Shown here: in pieces, positions 1 to 8,593 of the stretch
Layout: each line of letters begins with the position of its first letter
Numbering within the stretch: the first letter of the stretch is position 1
From: Clostridia bacterium
Lineage (GTDB): Bacteria > Bacillota > Clostridia > Oscillospirales > Acutalibacteraceae
Assembly (NCBI GenBank): GCA_017414965.1
Contig: JAFQJL010000026.1
Location: 1-64,000, forward strand
DNA length: 64,000 bases
Direction of reading: 5' to 3'
Made by a program: the position numbers and the translations under genes
Notes under the pieces: generated by a model
Database searches by the model: none
What the model saw: only the letters and a program-made list of their open reading frames with translations
What the model was told of the DNA's origin: nothing

Positions 1-1
1 A

Positions 2-178
2 AAAAAACTGGCAACCGAAAAATATTATATTGTCTATTCAGACAATTCAGAAGAACGCATTGGTGGTACTTGGTGGGGATTAGAAAGATTTCTTAATCCT
101 TTTGCCAAAAAGGCTGAAAAAACAACCATTTACAAATTTAATAAACTAAGTGGCTGTTTTGAGAAAAATAGCGTATAA
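2..178 (+). CDS. C-terminal end of an unknown protein (partial)
   Basis: An open frame enters from the left edge and ends at TAA 176-178, giving 58 residues. The piece is lysine- and asparagine-rich and contains GGTWWGLERFLNPF followed by a basic tail. I do not recognise a family. It is AT-rich, unlike the genes after 1.1 kb but like the next gene. It is followed at once by a 48-bp repeat and an intrinsic terminator, the same arrangement that follows the gene at 422-985. The start lies outside the window. Confidence 0.5.
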   Translation, partial: KKLATEKYYIVYSDNSEERIGGTWWGLERFLNPFAKKAEKTTIYKFNKLSGCFEKNSV

Positions 179-184
179 ATAAAG

Positions 185-232
185 AAAATCCTCGGTTTTC
201 AACCAGTTCTTTTTCGGACACGAATGACAAAA
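185..232 (+). repeat. 48-bp direct repeat, copy 1
   Basis: This segment matches 999-1046 at 46 of 48 positions. It contains CCTCGGTTTT and TTTTTCGGACACGAATGAC. Each copy sits just after a stop codon and directly before a GAAA-loop terminator hairpin. The stems of the two terminators differ in sequence, so the repeat is not just part of the hairpin. I saw no integron attC core (GTTRRRY) in it. Confidence 0.8.
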
Positions 233-263
233 TCCCGTTCACGAAAGTGGACGGGATTTTTGT
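231..263 (+). terminator. Intrinsic terminator
   Basis: A 10-bp stem (233-242 with 247-256, one T:G pair) closes on a GAAA loop and is followed by TTTTT. It ends the transcript of the partial gene at 2-178. Confidence 0.75.
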
Positions 264-355
264 TTATTACCTATTTACTCTTCACTTTTCACTAAATAAA
301 AGTTTTCCAACGGGATTTTCGGAAGTAAAAGGTAAGAGTGAATAGTGAAGAGGTA

Positions 356-384
356 TTGTGTGTTCAATGTTGATATGGTATAAT
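356..384 (+). promoter_or_regulatory. Promoter of the HEPN-like gene
   Basis: TTGTGT (356-361), a 17-bp spacer and a perfect TATAAT (379-384). The transcript would start about 30 bp before the ribosome binding site GGAGGG at 407-412. Confidence 0.6.
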
Positions 385-421
385 TTAAAATAAAATACTT
401 AAGATTGGAGGGAACAGGACT

Positions 422-985
422 ATGATTATAGAAAATGCGCACCCTACAGGAAATCAATCGCTTATTGTACAGGCTATGGCGTCGATTAGTTTATTAGTTG
501 AACTGTCAAATGCTAATTTCTTGAACAGTGAATATTTTGAAAAAATGCATTTTGATAATGAATCATATAAAGGCATTCTTAAACAAAGTGGAATTGGAAA
601 TCCTGCAGTTATGCATTTTGCTTTATACGCATATTTAGTTATACCTAAAGAAATTTTAAAGCGCGAGGGTTTTTATCTTTCTGACGGTCTTTATAAGGGT
701 TTAAATCATTATATAGCTACCATAGCAGAAAAAGAATCATATTCCACATATCCAAAAGAGAATAGTCTTAATACAATTCCGTATTGTGAGCACATTCGAA
801 ATGCTATTGCCCATTCGAAAAGTTCTTTTGAAGAAGAGAACGGCGTATCATATGTGAAATTTATTGATGAACGCTATAGAGATAAATGTAGGTGTGAGAT
901 CAAGTTGAAAACAATGAATGTAGGGGAGATCATAGCAAGATTAAGTGATATACTAACGGTCTACCTTATTGAAACATTAAAATAA
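422..985 (+). CDS. HEPN-motif protein of unknown role
   Basis: A 187-residue soluble protein with no signal peptide or membrane segment. The stretch HIRNAIAHSK contains R126-x4-H131, the RX4-6H signature of HEPN domains, many of which are ribonucleases of toxin, abortive-infection or RNA-processing systems. The surrounding helical, weakly conserved sequence fits a HEPN four-helix bundle. Start ATG 422 has GGAGGG nine bases upstream and its own promoter. No antitoxin or nucleotidyltransferase partner is visible next to it. The gene is AT-rich compared with the genes from 1.1 kb on and lies between two copies of a 48-bp repeat, which suggests acquisition. The motif is seen; RNase activity is inference. 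Confidence 0.6.
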   Translation: MIIENAHPTGNQSLIVQAMASISLLVELSNANFLNSEYFEKMHFDNESYKGILKQSGIGNPAVMHFALYAYLVIPKEILKREGFYLSDGLYKGLNHYIATIAEKESYSTYPKENSLNTIPYCEHIRNAIAHSKSSFEEENGVSYVKFIDERYRDKCRCEIKLKTMNVGEIIARLSDILTVYLIETLK

Positions 986-998
986 TCTTATAAATTAA

Positions 999-1046
999 AA
1001 AATCCTCGGTTTTTTACCAGTTCTTTTTCGGACACGAATGACAAAA
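999..1046 (+). repeat. 48-bp direct repeat, copy 2
   Basis: The second copy of the repeat at 185-232, with two mismatches. It follows the stop codon of the HEPN-like gene by 13 bp and again leads directly into a terminator with a GAAA loop. Confidence 0.8.
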
Positions 1047-1077
1047 AAGGGACTTCACGAAAGTGAAGTCCTTTTTC
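1043..1077 (+). terminator. Intrinsic terminator
   Basis: A perfect 9-bp stem (1050-1058 with 1063-1071) with GAAA loop and TTTTT tail ends the HEPN-like gene transcript. Confidence 0.8.
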
Positions 1078-1091
1078 AGTTAAATCCACCC

Positions 1092-1120
1092 TTGCGGTGT
1101 TGGTGGCGGTGTGCTATAAT
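1092..1120 (+). promoter_or_regulatory. Promoter of histidine phosphatase gene
   Basis: TTGCGG (1092-1097), 17 bp, TATAAT (1115-1120), followed by AAAGGGG (1133-1139) before ATG 1148. Confidence 0.65.
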
Positions 1121-1147
1121 AACCTTAATTTGAAAGGGGCTGTCCGT

Positions 1148-1795
1148 ATGAGCACGACGATTTACTTGATCCGACACGGGGAATCCGAAGCGAACGAACG
1201 GGATGTTTTTCTGGGGCATTACGACTTGTCGTTGACTCAAAACGGTCGCAACCAAGCGGCAATGACCGCCGCGTATTTGGCGGAGTATGCGCCCGTTCCC
1301 GATGCGATTTACACCAGCGACCTGAAGCGGGCGTATGAAACGGCGCAATACACCGCCGAGCGCCTGCATAAGTCGGTCATAACAGAAAAAGAACTGCGGG
1401 AGATCGATGCCGGAGACTGGGATAATCGCTCCTTTGATGATTTGATCAAGCATTTTGCGGAAAGCTACCACACGTGGCTGACCGATATCGGTCACGCTCG
1501 ATGCGATGGCGGGGAAAGCGTGGAGGAACTGCGGGAACGGGTAGTCTCCTATATCATGCAAATTGCGCAGATCCATGATGGCGGCGTGGTGTTTTTGTTT
1601 ACGCACGCCACGCCCATCCGTGCGTTTGCCGCGCATTGTCTGAGGAAAACTCGCGAAGAAATGAAAACGGTGCCGTGGGCGACAAACGCTTCGGTAACGA
1701 AAGTGATTTTTGAGGCAGCGGAATTTCGGCTGGTCGAATACAGCCGCGACGATTTTATGGGGGACAGCGTTACCAAACTCCCCGAAAACGTGTGA
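1148..1795 (+). CDS. Histidine phosphatase family protein (phosphoglycerate mutase-like)
   Basis: A 215-residue protein starting STTIYLIRHGESEANERD. The RHGE motif near residue 9 carries the histidine that is phosphorylated in this superfamily. A second conserved histidine is in LFTHATPIRAF near residue 157, and acidic LREIDAGDWDN lies between. Members act as phosphoglycerate mutases or as phosphatases on small phosphate esters; the exact substrate cannot be read from sequence. ATG 1148 was chosen over an upstream in-frame start because AAAGGGG lies nine bases before it and the protein then begins directly at the fold. It has its own promoter. Confidence 0.85.
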   Translation: MSTTIYLIRHGESEANERDVFLGHYDLSLTQNGRNQAAMTAAYLAEYAPVPDAIYTSDLKRAYETAQYTAERLHKSVITEKELREIDAGDWDNRSFDDLIKHFAESYHTWLTDIGHARCDGGESVEELRERVVSYIMQIAQIHDGGVVFLFTHATPIRAFAAHCLRKTREEMKTVPWATNASVTKVIFEAAEFRLVEYSRDDFMGDSVTKLPENV

Positions 1796-1847
1796 GGTAG
1801 GTTGATTGTAGGAATTTATAATTAAAAACGCAAGGAGGATGTTTATT

Positions 1848-2222
1848 ATGATCGATTTTAAAAATGCAAGTTTTTTTAAATTGAAAGCGGTGGATAATTC
1901 TACCTATGCGGCGGAGTTGTCCGCTGTGTTTGCTGATGGTGAAACCATTTTGTCCACCTTCCGTGGCGTCCGCGACGGTGTGGTGTTTACCAACAAGCGC
2001 ATTATTGCCATCAACGTGCAGGGGCTGACCGGCACCAAAAAGGATTTTACCTCTCTACCGTATAGTAGAATTCAGGCGTTTTCGGTGGAGACGGCCGGCG
2101 TGTTCGATATGGACAGCGAATTGGATCTGTGGTTCTCCGGTCTTGGTAACGTGCGGTTTGAGTTTATCAAGAACGCCAACGTTTCGGCGATTTGTAAAAT
2201 GATTTCCGAGCGTGTGCTGTAA
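1848..2222 (+). CDS. PH domain-containing protein (bacterial PH, YvbH-like)
   Basis: A 124-residue protein made almost entirely of one bacterial pleckstrin-homology-like domain. Recognisable blocks are the hydrophobic GETILSTFRGVRDGVVFTNKRI and the following strand SLPYSRIQAFSVETAG. The TNKR segment is typical of this family. Bacterial PH proteins form beta-barrel rings, and their roles are mostly unknown. An ATG at 1839 overlaps the AAGGAGG ribosome binding site, so ATG 1848 is the probable start. It is followed within 25 bp by a HAD hydrolase gene, perhaps in one transcript. Confidence 0.75.
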   Translation: MIDFKNASFFKLKAVDNSTYAAELSAVFADGETILSTFRGVRDGVVFTNKRIIAINVQGLTGTKKDFTSLPYSRIQAFSVETAGVFDMDSELDLWFSGLGNVRFEFIKNANVSAICKMISERVL

Positions 2223-2244
2223 TGCGGCACCTCAAGGGGGATTT

Positions 2245-2886
2245 ATGAAAACCTATCTGTTTGATTTTGACGGCACGTTGGTGGATTCGATGCCCACCTA
2301 TGTGGCGGCGCTCCTGCGCGTGCTGGACGAAAACGGCGTGCCGTACGGCGACGATCTGATCAAGATCGTCACACCGCTAGGTCTGGAGGGCGCGGCGGCA
2401 TATTTCATCGAGCTGGGACTGGATATGCAGAAGGATGAGATCGTCGCGCAGATGAAATCGTATATGTACGAGGAATATCTGCATCGCATTCCGGCGAAGC
2501 GCCACGTCGTATCGACGTTGCAGGCGCTGAAAGCGCGCGGCGCGGATTTGAACGTGCTGACCGCCAGTCCGCATTTGACGTTGGATCCCTGCTTGAAGCG
2601 GCTGGGGATATACGATCTGTTCAGCCACGTGTGGTCGTGCGAGGATTTTGCCACCACCAAGGCCGATCCGGCCATCTATCGAATGGCGGCGGAGGCAATC
2701 GGCGCGCCGGTGGAGGAGATCCTGTTTTTAGACGACAACCTAAACGCCGACCGCACGGCGAAAGCCGCCGGTATGCGCGTGTGCGGCGTGTACGACGATT
2801 GCTCGCGCGACTACGTGGAGGATATGAAGCGCGAAGCCGACTACTACATCGACGATTTCGCCCAACTGCTGACATTGTTTGAATAA
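2245..2886 (+). CDS. HAD-superfamily hydrolase (phosphoglycolate phosphatase-like)
   Basis: A 213-residue HAD phosphatase. Motif I is FDFDGTLVDS at the N-terminus (nucleophile and acid aspartates), motif II is the LTAS stretch, and motif IV is ILFLDDN with two aspartates. A helical cap domain lies between motifs I and II, the class found in phosphoglycolate and beta-phosphoglucomutase-like enzymes. The substrate is not determinable here. ATG 2245 is placed after AAGGGGG. The gene faces the GH94 gene and shares a bidirectional terminator with it. Confidence 0.85.
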   Translation: MKTYLFDFDGTLVDSMPTYVAALLRVLDENGVPYGDDLIKIVTPLGLEGAAAYFIELGLDMQKDEIVAQMKSYMYEEYLHRIPAKRHVVSTLQALKARGADLNVLTASPHLTLDPCLKRLGIYDLFSHVWSCEDFATTKADPAIYRMAAEAIGAPVEEILFLDDNLNADRTAKAAGMRVCGVYDDCSRDYVEDMKREADYYIDDFAQLLTLFE

Positions 2887-2920
2887 AAAACGGAGAGTCC
2901 TACAGGACTCTCCGTTTTTT
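2885..2920. terminator. Bidirectional terminator
   Basis: AAAAAA, a 10-bp stem CGGAGAGTCC paired with GGACTCTCCG over a TACA loop, then TTTTTT. It serves the convergent HAD and GH94 genes. Confidence 0.9.
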
Positions 2921-5176
2921 ATTTGCAGTATACCGTAACGGTGTGTTGGGTGTCGGCAGGGAACAGCGGCAACGTGTCGCCGTCGATCTCCACGCCGTCG
3001 CAGACCATCGGATGATCGCCGCGGCGAATGGTGATGCGGTAGGTCGCACCGCGATACCGCCGTGTGACTTGGGTGCCGTCCAACTCCGGCGGGATGCAGG
3101 GCGTTAGCCGGAGACCGTCGAAATCCGCGTTGACACCGAGCAGGTATTCGGTGATGCAGCGGTACATCCACCCCGCCGTGCCGGTGATCCACGAGCACGG
3201 CGCCCACTTGGGAGCGTGCGGATTTTCCGGCCCGAGATACATATTGGTCATGGCGTACGGCTCGACGCCGCAGTCGATCAGTTCGGGATTGTCCGGTAAA
3301 ATTTCGCAGACGGTACGGTAGGCGTCCTCGGCGCGACCGAGCGCGCAATCCGCGGCGATCTTAAAGGTGACGCCATGGTTGTATACCGAGCCGTTTTCCA
3401 CGCATCCCGGCACAAAGTAGGTCGATCGACCGATGTGCGGATCACCCTTGGTGTAGGACGGCGCGCATTGCACGTAGCCGTAGGGGCAATGCAACCGCTT
3501 TTCCACCCGATCCATCAACGCGTGTCCGTCCTCGCCGGTGGCGATACCGGCCAACACCGCCCACGTTTGCGGATTCAAGTAGATCTGTCCCTCGGCGTTT
3601 TCATCCGAGCCGACCTTCTCGTCCCAGTCGGTGTAGCCGTAGAGATAATGCTCGCCGTCCCAGCCGTAGCGGCGAACGGCGGCGGTGAGCGTTTCGGCTT
3701 TTTCTAACCAATCCGCCGCTTCGCTGTCTTGGTGGATATGTTGCAGGATCTTGGCAAACACCTTGAGCGCCTTGACGGTGGCGATGGTCAGCCAAACGCT
3801 TTCGCCCTTGCCGTTCATACCGGCGGTGTTGATGGAATCGTTCCAGTCGCCGCCACCCCACAGACACAGTCCGCGCTCGCCGCGTTCGGTGGTGAGGAAA
3901 TGCATGCCGCGGCGCATATGATCCAGCACTGTGCCGCTTTCGTCCGATTCGAAATACGGGCACGTTTCATAGAGGAAATCCACGTCGCCGGATTCGTTTA
4001 AGTAGACCGAAACCGTTTCGGGAATCCACGCAGCACCGTCGCGGTAGGGATGACGGTAAAACGGCTCAAACATACGGATGGGATTGCCGTCGGCGTATTG
4101 GTGGGAGAGGCACAGCAGAATTTTTCCTTGGCGGTGGCCGGATCAAACGAGGCAAACGCCGCCACGTCCTGCATCACGTCACGGAATCCCTTGCCATAAA
4201 CGCGCGCCCACGTCTTTCCGAGATCGATCTGGTTTTTGAGCCAGACGTTGACCATTTCATCCAGATACGCATTGCCGGAGGAGAGGGTAAAGACGCCCTC
4301 GTCTGCCTTGGATTTGGCCAGTCGTTCCTCCAAAACGCGCTCAAAGAATCCGTTTTGCAGAAACTTTCGGGCATCGTCGGCGGCCTCGGCGGCGGTGCGC
4401 GCCGTGCCGCAAACAACGTACGTTGTCAGCGTCTCGCCGGCCGCCGGAGCCAGTCGCAACTCCATGGCCGCCGACGGCCAGTCGTCGTACGATCCGCCGG
4501 CGTTGTCCAATTGATCGGCTTCCACGCCGATCGGTTCGGCGTAGGTGCGGTAGTGACCCTTAAAGGTCGTCTGCGAGGTGGTGTAGGAGTTGACCGGACG
4601 GTCGGCACACAGATACACGATCGGATAATCGTGCGGCGGCAGATACGCCGCGTGCTCAAACAACAAACCACCGACGGGATCGCTCCAATCGCATCGGTTA
4701 TAGGAATAGTGATCGGTGACGTTTTCGGCGAGCATCGCGTGTAGGTACAGCGACAGATCGCGCGGCTGCTCGGTGCGGTTTTCTACGTCAATGCGCCACA
4801 GCTCGGCAAAGCCGCTGGTCGGCGCCGTCAGCGTCAGCGTTACGCGCACGCCGAGCTTTTCGCCCACGATGGCCTGTTTGCCGACGCCTACGCGCGTCTC
4901 GTACGCATCGTGCGGGGCGGCAAAGAACGGTTTGTTGGCGCAAAAATAAGCGCCGGTCGCGCGATCCTTGACATAGATCAGCCGCGAGCCCTCCGCCGGA
5001 TCGATGACCATACGGCGCGTGTTGTAGCCTACCTTGGCAAAGCTTTTGCCCTGACCGGTATGGTCGATGCCCATCAGAAACTCCTCGTTCCAGATGTAAT
5101 TGATCAGCGGACGCCGCGGCGCCATATCGGTGATGACAAACTCACGGGCCGAGCGATCAAAATAACCGTTTTTCAT
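2919..5176 (-). pseudogene. GH94 family glycoside phosphorylase, interrupted by a frameshift
   Basis: Two reading frames on the minus strand together make about 750 residues of a GH94 phosphorylase (cellobiose/chitobiose phosphorylase type, which splits a beta-glucoside with phosphate to give sugar 1-phosphate). The N-terminal part (start 5176) has NGYFDRSAREFVITD and INYIWNEEFLMG. The C-terminal part, which runs to 2919, has GGDWNDSIN with the catalytic-acid aspartate and a GH94-like C-terminus. The frames join at the T-run 4121-4125 (A5 in the coding strand); one more A restores EKILLCLSHQYADGNP and continuous homology. A homopolymer indel in the assembly or a recent mutation is likely. No good slippery heptamer is present. 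The upstream AAGGGG site and a strong promoter are intact. Confidence 0.8.
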
Positions 5177-5209
5177 ATAACAAACCCCTTTCGGTGGTGT
5201 GATATATCT

Positions 5210-5238
5210 ATTATAAAATTTTCAAAAATCAAGTGCAA
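5210..5238 (-). promoter_or_regulatory. Promoter of the GH94 gene
   Basis: On the minus strand TTGCAC (5238-5233), 17 bp, TATAAT (5215-5210). It fires away from the rqcP promoter in the same intergenic region. Confidence 0.7.
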
Positions 5239-5335
5239 TCGTTTTACAAAACCGCGAAAAAAAGCGTACCAAATTCCAAAAAAAGCAAACCAAAAAGTGG
5301 AATCGGAATAAATTTTGCAGGAAATGGGATTTCTC

Positions 5336-5365
5336 TTGCAAAATGGGCAGTGGATATAGTATAAT
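5336..5365 (+). promoter_or_regulatory. Promoter of rqcP
   Basis: TTGCAA (5336-5341), 18 bp, TATAAT (5360-5365), about 40 bp before the start codon. Confidence 0.7.
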
Positions 5366-5407
5366 ACTATTATTATGGGTTTTTCTGTGCTGTTGAGGTG
5401 ATGGGAT

Positions 5408-5647
5408 ATGCGTTTGGATAAATATTTAAAGGTTTCGCGGCTGATCAAGCGCCGCACCGTCGCCAACGAGGCGTGCGATGCCGGTCGTGTGATCGTCAAC
5501 GGCAAAGCGGCGCGCGCGTCGTACGACGTCAAGGTGGGCGACGAGGTGCAGATCCTGCTCGGCAACCGCGAGATTACGGTGGAGATCGTGTCGGTACAGG
5601 AAACGGTTGCCAAGGCAGATGCCACGAATTTATACCGCATTAAATAA
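5408..5647 (+). CDS. rqcP: S4-domain RNA-binding protein RqcP (YabO-like)
   Basis: A 79-residue protein made of one S4 RNA-binding domain: MRLDKYLKVSRLIKRRTVANEAC is nearly the canonical RqcP/YabO N-terminus, followed by the GRVIVNG and KVGDEVQI turns. In Bacillus subtilis RqcP binds stalled 50S subunits with RqcH and the peptidyl-tRNA and promotes alanine tailing in ribosome-associated quality control. Family length is about 80-90 residues, so this one is complete. It has its own promoter; the next gene starts 65 bp downstream with another promoter-like sequence. Confidence 0.88.
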   Translation: MRLDKYLKVSRLIKRRTVANEACDAGRVIVNGKAARASYDVKVGDEVQILLGNREITVEIVSVQETVAKADATNLYRIK

Positions 5648-5687
5648 ATCTTCACAGAAACTTCATACCCCGCAAAGGGGTCTGCGC

Positions 5688-5693
5688 TATAAT
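5688..5693 (+). promoter_or_regulatory. Possible -10 element before the DUF5685 gene
   Basis: A perfect TATAAT at 5688-5693 lies 7 bp before the GGAGGG site at 5700-5705. A -35 is weak (TTCATA at 20-bp spacing). A small ACCCC/GGGGT hairpin occupies the spacer. Confidence 0.4.
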
Positions 5694-5712
5694 GACTCTG
5701 GAGGGAACGCGG

Positions 5713-6588
5713 ATGTTTGGTTATGTGCGCATTCTAAAAGAGGAACTGACGTTTCGGGAATACGAAGATTACCGCGGCATTTACTGCTCGCTGTGTCGCC
5801 GCACCGGCAAACGCTACGGGCACGTGGCGCGGATGCTGCTCAGCTACGATATGACCTTTGTGGCGGCGCTGCGACTGGCGCTCGGCGCCGAGCCGGTGGT
5901 GTTTTGCAAGGGGCGTTGCCCGTATAATCCGCTGGCCAAGCGGTCGTGCTGTCGGGATAGCGCGGTGCTGGATACGGTGGCGGATATGTCGCTGCTGCTG
6001 TCCTACGGGCAGCTGCAAGATACGGTGGCGGATGCGCGCGGTCCCAAGCGCTGGGGCGCGTGGGTGCTTACCAAGTGGCTGAAACGTGCCAGAGAAAAGG
6101 CGGCCGTTCGGCTGCCGGACTTAGCGGCTACCGTGGAAGAATGTCTGGCGGCGCAGGCGGCGTGCGAACAGACGAACGCGTCCACCGATGCGGCCGCGGA
6201 CGCGACCGCGCGGATGACCGCGGCAATGCTTACGGCGCTCTCGTCGGACGAGCGCGAACAGCGGGTGCTGGATCGGTTGGGCTACTGTCTCGGTCGCTGG
6301 ATTTATTTGATGGATGCGGCAGACGATCTGGAAAAGGACGCTGCTTCCGGCAATTTCAATCCGTTTTTGACCGGCGAGGAGTCGCCGGACTTCCCTGCCT
6401 TGCGGAAGCGGGCGGAGGGATCGCTGTGCGCCTGCTTGAACGAGACGATCAGCGCCTACGATCTGTTGGATATTCGCCGTTTTGACGGCATTCTTCGGAA
6501 TATTTTGCAAAAGGGATGTGCGGCCAACCAGATGCTGGTGACACATCCGGAAAGAAAGGTTCGTGAAATCAATGAGAGATCCGTATGA
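5713..6588 (+). CDS. DUF5685 family protein
   Basis: A 291-residue, largely helical protein with conserved cysteine clusters near the N-terminus ([10 protein letters not shown] at about 24-33, [10 protein letters not shown] at about 65-74, RSCCRDS at about 78-84), which could bind a metal. A later helix has [21 protein letters not shown], whose DDxxxD-like acidic pattern resembles isoprenoid-binding helices. This layout matches DUF5685 of Clostridia, a family without an assigned function. ATG 5713 follows GGAGGG by seven bases. The following J-domain gene overlaps its end, so the two are translationally coupled. Confidence 0.65.
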   Translation: MFGYVRILKEELTFREYEDYRGIYCSLCRRTGKRYGHVARMLLSYDMTFVAALRLALGAEPVVFCKGRCPYNPLAKRSCCRDSAVLDTVADMSLLLSYGQLQDTVADARGPKRWGAWVLTKWLKRAREKAAVRLPDLAATVEECLAAQAACEQTNASTDAAADATARMTAAMLTALSSDEREQRVLDRLGYCLGRWIYLMDAADDLEKDAASGNFNPFLTGEESPDFPALRKRAEGSLCACLNETISAYDLLDIRRFDGILRNILQKGCAANQMLVTHPERKVREINERSV

Positions 6589-7156
6589 GGTATTGGGCGT
6601 TTCGCGTTCGGCGACGGACGACGAGATCAAAAACGCATACCGCACGCTGGCGCGGAAATACCATCCGGATAAATACACCGATAACCCGTTGTCCGATCTC
6701 GCGCAGGAAAAGATGCAGGAGATCAACGAGGCATACGACGCCATCGTCAAAGAGCGCCGTGGCGGCGCGGGTGGCGGTGCCGGTCAGCAGGGCGGCTATA
6801 CGGGCTACACCGGTCATGCCGGCTCCGGTCGGTTTGCGGACGTGCGTCGGCTGCTTGCTGCCAATCGTTATATGGATGCGGAAACGCTGTTGGACGGCGT
6901 GCCGGCCGCCGGTCGCGATGCGGAGTGGTACTACCTCAAGGGAATGGTGCTGTACCGCAAGGGCTGGCTGGACGATGCGCTGAATCACGTGCAGCGTGCC
7001 TGCCAGATGGATCCGTATAACCAGGAATATCGGATGTTTTTGAATCGTATGAACGGCGCGCGCGGCTACGGATCGACCGGCAGCGATAACGGTATGTGCG
7101 ATTGCTGCTGCAGTCTGCTGGCGGCGGATTGCCTGTGCAGTATGTGCTGTCGGTGA
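6572..7156 (+). CDS. J-domain (DnaJ-like) protein with Cys-rich tail
   Basis: Residues 1-65 form a J domain ([23 protein letters not shown], then KYHPDKY with the HPD motif that stimulates Hsp70 ATPase). A glycine-rich linker ([12 protein letters not shown]) follows, then a tetratricopeptide-like helical region ([24 protein letters not shown]). The tail is extremely cysteine-rich ([19 protein letters not shown]), perhaps a metal-binding or membrane-attached end. It lacks the zinc-finger and substrate domains of true DnaJ, so it is a specialised co-chaperone. A GTG at 6563 is an alternative start but lies too close to the AAAGG site; ATG 6572 is preferred. It overlaps the upstream DUF5685 gene by 17 bp. 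Confidence 0.75.
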   Translation: MRDPYEVLGVSRSATDDEIKNAYRTLARKYHPDKYTDNPLSDLAQEKMQEINEAYDAIVKERRGGAGGGAGQQGGYTGYTGHAGSGRFADVRRLLAANRYMDAETLLDGVPAAGRDAEWYYLKGMVLYRKGWLDDALNHVQRACQMDPYNQEYRMFLNRMNGARGYGSTGSDNGMCDCCCSLLAADCLCSMCCR

Positions 7157-7164
7157 GGTCTGGT

Positions 7165-7692
7165 ATGAAACGGACGGGAAAGATCGCGCTCGGCGGATTG
7201 ACCGCGGCCTTGGCGGTGGTATGTATGATGCTGACCGCTGTGCCGGCAACGGTGTATGCGCTGCCGGTCGTGGCAGGGGCGTTGCTGCTGCCGCTGACGC
7301 TGGAGGCGGGAAAGGGCGCCGGCTGGACCGCGTATGCGGCGGTGTCGCTGCTGGTGTTGCTGTTGACTCCGAGCTGGGAGCCGAAGGTGCTGTTTGTGCT
7401 GTTTTTCGGCTATTATCCCATTTTAAAATTGACTTTCGATCGCCTGCATCCGCCGCTTGGCTGGGCGCTGAAATTGGCGGTGTTCAACGTGGCGATGGTG
7501 ACGGCGTACGTGCTGTTGTTTGCGTTGTTTTCGTTGCCGCCGGATACGTTTTCGTTATTTGGTGTCAATCTGCCGGCGGTGTTTTTGCTGGTGGGGAACG
7601 GCGCGATGGTGCTGTACGATATCGCGCTGACGCGCGTGTTGAGCATGTATCGGTTCCGTTGGCATAAGTGGGTTGCCAAGATTTTTCGGTAA
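7165..7692 (+). CDS. Integral membrane protein of unknown function
   Basis: A 175-residue hydrophobic protein with about five or six predicted membrane spans (for example ALAVVCMMLTAVPATVYAL and MVTAYVLLFALFSL). Length and topology resemble the substrate-binding S components of ECF vitamin transporters, but I see no diagnostic motif and no ECF ATPase genes nearby, so that remains a guess. It starts eight bases after the J-domain gene, and the RpiR-type regulator starts right after it, so it is a member of the same operon. The C-terminal tail is basic. Confidence 0.55.
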   Translation: MKRTGKIALGGLTAALAVVCMMLTAVPATVYALPVVAGALLLPLTLEAGKGAGWTAYAAVSLLVLLLTPSWEPKVLFVLFFGYYPILKLTFDRLHPPLGWALKLAVFNVAMVTAYVLLFALFSLPPDTFSLFGVNLPAVFLLVGNGAMVLYDIALTRVLSMYRFRWHKWVAKIFR

Positions 7693-7705
7693 GAGGGGGA
7701 TGGAT

Positions 7706-8593
7706 GTGAAATCCAATCTGTTGATGCGCATTGCGGCGCATCAGTCGAAATTTTCCAAGGGACAACGCGCGATTGCGCATTATTTGGCGGATCATTACGA
7801 GGAAGCCGCCTATATGACGGCGTTCCAGCTCGGCGAAACGGTTGGCGTGAGCGAATCGACCGTGGTGCGATTTGCCGCAGAGATTGGATTTGAGGGTTAC
7901 CCCGAGCTTCAAAAAGCGGTGCGGGAACTGGTGCGCAGTCGGTTGACGACATTAAAGCGTATCGAGCTGACGCGTGCCCGTATGACCGACGACGAGGTGT
8001 TTGAAAGCGTGATGCAATCGGACATCAACAACGTGCGCCAGACGTTAGATTCGTTGCCGCGCGAGGTGTTTGACGCGGCGGTCAACGACATTGTCAGCGC
8101 GCGCCGCGTGTATGTATTTGGCGCCGGTAGCTGCCGCGCGCTGGCCAATTTCTTAAACTACTATCTCAAGCTGCTGATGTCCAACGTTCACTTGATCTAC
8201 ACCAGCAGTTCGGCGGAAATATTTGAGGAAATGATCGACGTCGACGAGGACGATGTGGTGATCGGCATCAGCTTCCCGCGGTATTCCTCCAAGGCGGTTA
8301 TGGCGCTGGACTTTGCGCATTCTCGCAACGCCAAGGTGATCGCCATCACCGACAGCCAACTGTCGCCTATCTCGGATTACGCGGATCATTTGTTGCTTGC
8401 GCACAGCGATCTGGCGACGGTGGTCGACTCGCTGGTGGCGCCGCTTTCCATTATCAATGCGTTGATCGTGGCGATCTCGCTGAAAAAGCTGGATGAAAAA
8501 CGCGAAACGCTGGAAACGCTGGAGGATATTTGGACGCGTTACGAGGTGTATCAGGCGTTGCCGGATGTGCCGCACGAGGATGACCATGCGTAA
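7706..8593 (+). CDS. MurR/RpiR family transcriptional regulator
   Basis: A 295-residue regulator. The N-terminal 80 residues are an RpiR helix-turn-helix (FSKGQRAIAHYLADHYEEAAYMTAFQLG, then VSESTVVRFAAEIGFEGYPELQ). Residues about 130-260 are a SIS sugar-phosphate-binding domain (VYVFGAGSCRALANFL; DVVIGISFPRYS). Such proteins sense phosphosugars or amino-sugar derivatives. Three starts compete: ATG 7700 is too close to GAGGGGG, while GTG 7706 has about seven bases of spacing and is chosen. No sugar genes adjoin, so the regulon is unclear. Confidence 0.85.
   Translation: MKSNLLMRIAAHQSKFSKGQRAIAHYLADHYEEAAYMTAFQLGETVGVSESTVVRFAAEIGFEGYPELQKAVRELVRSRLTTLKRIELTRARMTDDEVFESVMQSDINNVRQTLDSLPREVFDAAVNDIVSARRVYVFGAGSCRALANFLNYYLKLLMSNVHLIYTSSSAEIFEEMIDVDEDDVVIGISFPRYSSKAVMALDFAHSRNAKVIAITDSQLSPISDYADHLLLAHSDLATVVDSLVAPLSIINALIVAISLKKLDEKRETLETLEDIWTRYEVYQALPDVPHEDDHA

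Noticed and set aside
185-232. Integron attC site
   Set aside because: No core GTTRRRY and no inverse core; no integrase in the window.
275-457. Short minus-strand open frame in the gap before the HEPN-like gene
   Set aside because: AT-rich chance frame overlapping the promoter and start of the HEPN-like gene, with no binding site.
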